DNA of 64,000 bases from Methylocystis sp. SC2 (GTDB lineage: Bacteria > Pseudomonadota > Alphaproteobacteria > Rhizobiales > Beijerinckiaceae). Both the position numbers and the translations under genes were made by a program. The DNA lies in NCBI RefSeq assembly GCF_000304315.1, contig NC_018485.1, positions 2,140,501 through 2,204,500 of the forward strand, given 5' to 3'. A model generated the notes under the pieces. That model did not search any database, was not told the DNA's origin, and saw only the letters and a list, made by a program, of their open reading frames with translations. Shown here one piece after another: positions 62,439-64,000 of the stretch. The stretch's first letter is position 1. The number at the start of each line of letters is the position of its first letter.

Positions 62439-62605
62439 TGTCCGGACCGAGGACATAGGCGACAGTCCGTTCCTAAGACATGGGTGACAACCTCGGGCCG
62501 AACGGGTTGTCCGCATCGCAAGAAGCGTCTCGCCAACGCCGCCGATGAAGGCGAGATCCGATTGGCGAAGTGACGCGTCGCGCGCATCGACATTTGTCCC
62601 GGACA
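62439..62605. mobile_element. Possible small mobile-element remnant after tRNA-Ser
   Basis: Bounded by TGTCCGGAC (62439-62447) and TGTCCCGGACA (62595-62605), an approximate terminal inversion. Inside, GACATAGGCGACA and GACATGGGTGACA form a near-repeat of the kind seen at the ends of some IS481-like elements. No transposase frame remains. Its right end abuts the stop codon of the DUF2063 gene. This is a weak call. Confidence 0.35.
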
Positions 62606-63361
62606 TCAGTTCAGCTCCATTTTCTCGAAATAATGGATCGCGCCGCTGTCGAGCAGGCGCTTGAATGGCGCGCCGACATTCTCTTCAGGATGAGCTTTCG
62701 CGGCGCGAAGGGCGGCGTCGGCGACGCTTCGACCTTGCGCCAATCCGTGCAGCAAGAGGAATTCGACGCGATCAATCACCATCGCCTCGACGGCGCCAAA
62801 CGGCCGCGTCAGCAAGATTCCGCTGGCGCCGCGCGGCGGCGAAGCGACGTCTTCGATCGCGTTTTGCCGGAGCGCCAACCAGGCGATTGGCGCGGGCGTC
62901 GCGAACCAGCGAAAGCGCGTCGCGGAATGCAGAACCGCCTTCGCCTGAGCCCATTCGACGTCGGCGATCTGAGAGACCGTTAGTCCCGCCGCGTCGGGCG
63001 GATCATGCGCCAGATGCGATTCGATTTGCATCCGGTCGATGCGGGCGATGTCCGTTAGACACGGAAAACGAGCGGAGCGCGTCCGCAAATCGCCATGCGC
63101 CGCAAATCTGTCGTCATAGGAAGCCAGCACCGGATTTGTCGGCGGATTCGAGCGGAAGAAGTCCAGCGCCAGCATGCGAAAGCCGAACTCTCCGAGAATC
63201 TTGCGCACGGTGGGATAGGCGCCGGCAAGCGCCTCGATCGCCGCCATCGCCGAATTGTTGCGGTAGACGGCGAATCCGGGCCAGCGATCGAATTCACTTT
63301 CTCCACCGGACAGGATCGCGGCGGCGAAATCGCGCTGGAACGTTGCAAGATCAGCATGCAT
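62606..63361 (-). CDS. DUF2063 family protein (HvfC/BufC-like)
   Basis: A 251-residue protein. ATG 63361 gives MHADLATFQRDFAAAILSGG, and YRNNSAMAAIEALAGAYPTV then RKILGE is the conserved N-terminal helix pair of DUF2063. It overlaps the end of the DUF692 gene by 11 bases, the pairing seen in metal-responsive RiPP (bufferin) operons, where the DUF2063 protein partners the MNIO enzyme in recognising a precursor peptide. The precursor gene, normally upstream of the MNIO gene, would be outside this window. Confidence 0.87.
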   Translation of the reverse strand: MHADLATFQRDFAAAILSGGESEFDRWPGFAVYRNNSAMAAIEALAGAYPTVRKILGEFGFRMLALDFFRSNPPTNPVLASYDDRFAAHGDLRTRSARFPCLTDIARIDRMQIESHLAHDPPDAAGLTVSQIADVEWAQAKAVLHSATRFRWFATPAPIAWLALRQNAIEDVASPPRGASGILLTRPFGAVEAMVIDRVEFLLLHGLAQGRSVADAALRAAKAHPEENVGAPFKRLLDSGAIHYFEKMELN

Positions 63362-64000
63362 GGGCGAACTCCCCGCGATCGGCGAGATAAGCCGCGGCGC
63401 GATCGCGCTCCGCGAGCAGGTTGGAAAACGGCGGAACGTCGCCGTCGCGTTCGAGTAGAACGGGAACTTCGCCGACCCGGGAAAGCAGCGCGCCGAGAAG
63501 GCGCCAGACGGGTTCCGCGACAGGCGCGTCATGGCTATCGATCAGCAGGGCGCCGCCGTGGACGGCGTCGGGGCGATGGCCGGCGATATGGATTTCTTCG
63601 ATATCGCGCGCCGGCAGCGCGTCGATATAGCGCCGCGGCGAGTAGCCGAGATTGTTGGCGCTCACCCAGACATTATTCACATCGACAAGCAGTCCGCAGC
63701 CGGTTCGACGAACCAGTTCACGAAGAAACGCCGGTTCATCCCAGTCGTGATCCGGGAGCGGCATATAGTGGGAGGGGTTCTCGATCAGAATCCGTCGCCG
63801 CAGCGCCTCCTGCGTCTGATCGATATTGCGGGCGAGGCATTGAAGCGCCTCATTGCTCCGCGGGGCCGGCAGCAGATCGGGCAGACAGGTTTCGCCGACG
63901 CGCGACCATGCGAGATGCTCGGATACGAGAAGCGGTTCGACCCGTTCGACGAGATCGCGCAAGCGCGCCAGATGTTCCGGATTGATCTTCTCCGCCCCCG
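63351..64000 (-). CDS. DUF692 / MNIO-family iron oxygenase, 5' part cut by window edge
   Basis: At least 216 residues are visible; the frame runs off the right end, so the N-terminus is missing. EHLARLRDLVERV leads into SEHLAWSRVGE, and ENPSHYMPLP, LLVDVNNVWVSANNLGY, EEIHIAGH, LIDSHDAPVAEPVWRLL and LLERDGDVPPF carry the metal-binding residues of the MNIO (MbnB/BufB) TIM barrel. These diiron/triiron enzymes modify Cys or Asp in ribosomal peptides. It overlaps the DUF2063 gene. A type-1 bufferin-like system is likely but needs the precursor gene to confirm. Confidence 0.92.
   Translation of the reverse strand, partial: GAEKINPEHLARLRDLVERVEPLLVSEHLAWSRVGETCLPDLLPAPRSNEALQCLARNIDQTQEALRRRILIENPSHYMPLPDHDWDEPAFLRELVRRTGCGLLVDVNNVWVSANNLGYSPRRYIDALPARDIEEIHIAGHRPDAVHGGALLIDSHDAPVAEPVWRLLGALLSRVGEVPVLLERDGDVPPFSNLLAERDRAAAYLADRGEFAHAC

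Noticed and set aside
61862..62593. A 5' extension of MsrA reading through the small membrane gene and tRNA-Ser
   Set aside because: MsrA family start is at 61861; the extension overlaps a tRNA and a separately supported small gene.
1..64000. CRISPR arrays and prophage modules
   Set aside because: No regularly spaced direct repeats and no cas, integrase, terminase or capsid-like gene were seen; the repeats found are palindromic and dispersed.

Overview
The window is a high-GC chromosomal segment (coding GC well above 60% by eye) from an alphaproteobacterium, most likely of the order Hyphomicrobiales. Evidence: an FYDLN-acid (TIGR02300) protein, a Ros/MucR regulator, an ffh-rpsP-rimM-trmD ribosome-maturation block, a TTAA-N7-TTAA (CtrA-type) site, and CCTCATCCTGAGGAG-type palindromic repeats typical of that group. 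A methylotrophic family such as Methylocystaceae/Beijerinckiaceae is possible but is only a guess. No phage, CRISPR array or intact insertion sequence was seen. The two edges cut genes: a methyltransferase at the left and a DUF692/MNIO oxygenase at the right.

Region 1 (1-2650): end of a methyltransferase gene, then a secreted cupin, a VIT-family Fe/Mn transporter and an L-2-hydroxyglutarate-oxidase-like flavoprotein, all three on the minus strand.

Region 2 (2651-19864): an accessory sugar locus of 18 genes, all on the plus strand and mostly with 4-base start/stop overlaps. It carries every step from sedoheptulose 7-phosphate to an NDP-heptose: a GmhA-like isomerase, GmhB phosphatase, and a fused nucleotidyltransferase-kinase whose domains are in the reverse order to HldE. 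It also has its own transaldolase-like enzyme and split transketolase that could supply the precursor. These are followed by five SDR epimerase/dehydratase/reductase-type proteins, an oxidoreductase, a UGDH-like protein without the catalytic Cys, three methyltransferases and a Nudix hydrolase. One TIGR04372-type putative glycosyltransferase closes it. There is no flippase, polymerase or ABC exporter here, so it looks like a factory for one modified, methylated heptose-type residue used by glycan machinery elsewhere.

Region 3 (19865-34760): core metabolism and information genes: etfBA, 3-hydroxyacyl-CoA dehydrogenase, dps, then trmD/rimM/rpsP/ffh. That block is split by an opposite-strand gene for a secreted Cys-rich protein and by a palindromic repeat. 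Then two small hypotheticals, recQ, a DHA2 exporter and aconitase.

Region 4 (34761-42372): two tandem secreted twin-CX3C mini-proteins, each with its own terminator, another small secreted protein, and a heavy-metal RND efflux set (adaptor, CzcA-type pump, TolC-like channel).

Region 5 (42373-57314): rarA, a ParA-like ATPase behind a CtrA-type box, a GreA/B-like factor, NTF2-like protein, AcuI-type reductase, mucR, TIGR02300, tRNA-Gly(TCC), a SUV3-type helicase with a long Ala/Glu tail, manC, an ABM monooxygenase, trpF, then a low-GC Fic gene splitting trpF from trpB; trpA is absent.

Region 6 (57315-64000): a DUF1624 membrane protein with an in-frame repeat insert, a Tat-exported protein, L,D-transpeptidase, MepA, MsrA, a small membrane protein, tRNA-Ser(GGA), a possible small mobile-element remnant, and a DUF2063 (BufC-like) plus DUF692 (MNIO) pair that continues beyond the window.

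Across regions 3-6 a 60-117 bp dispersed repeat occurs three times, each time directly at the 3' end of a gene, twice supplying its stop codon.
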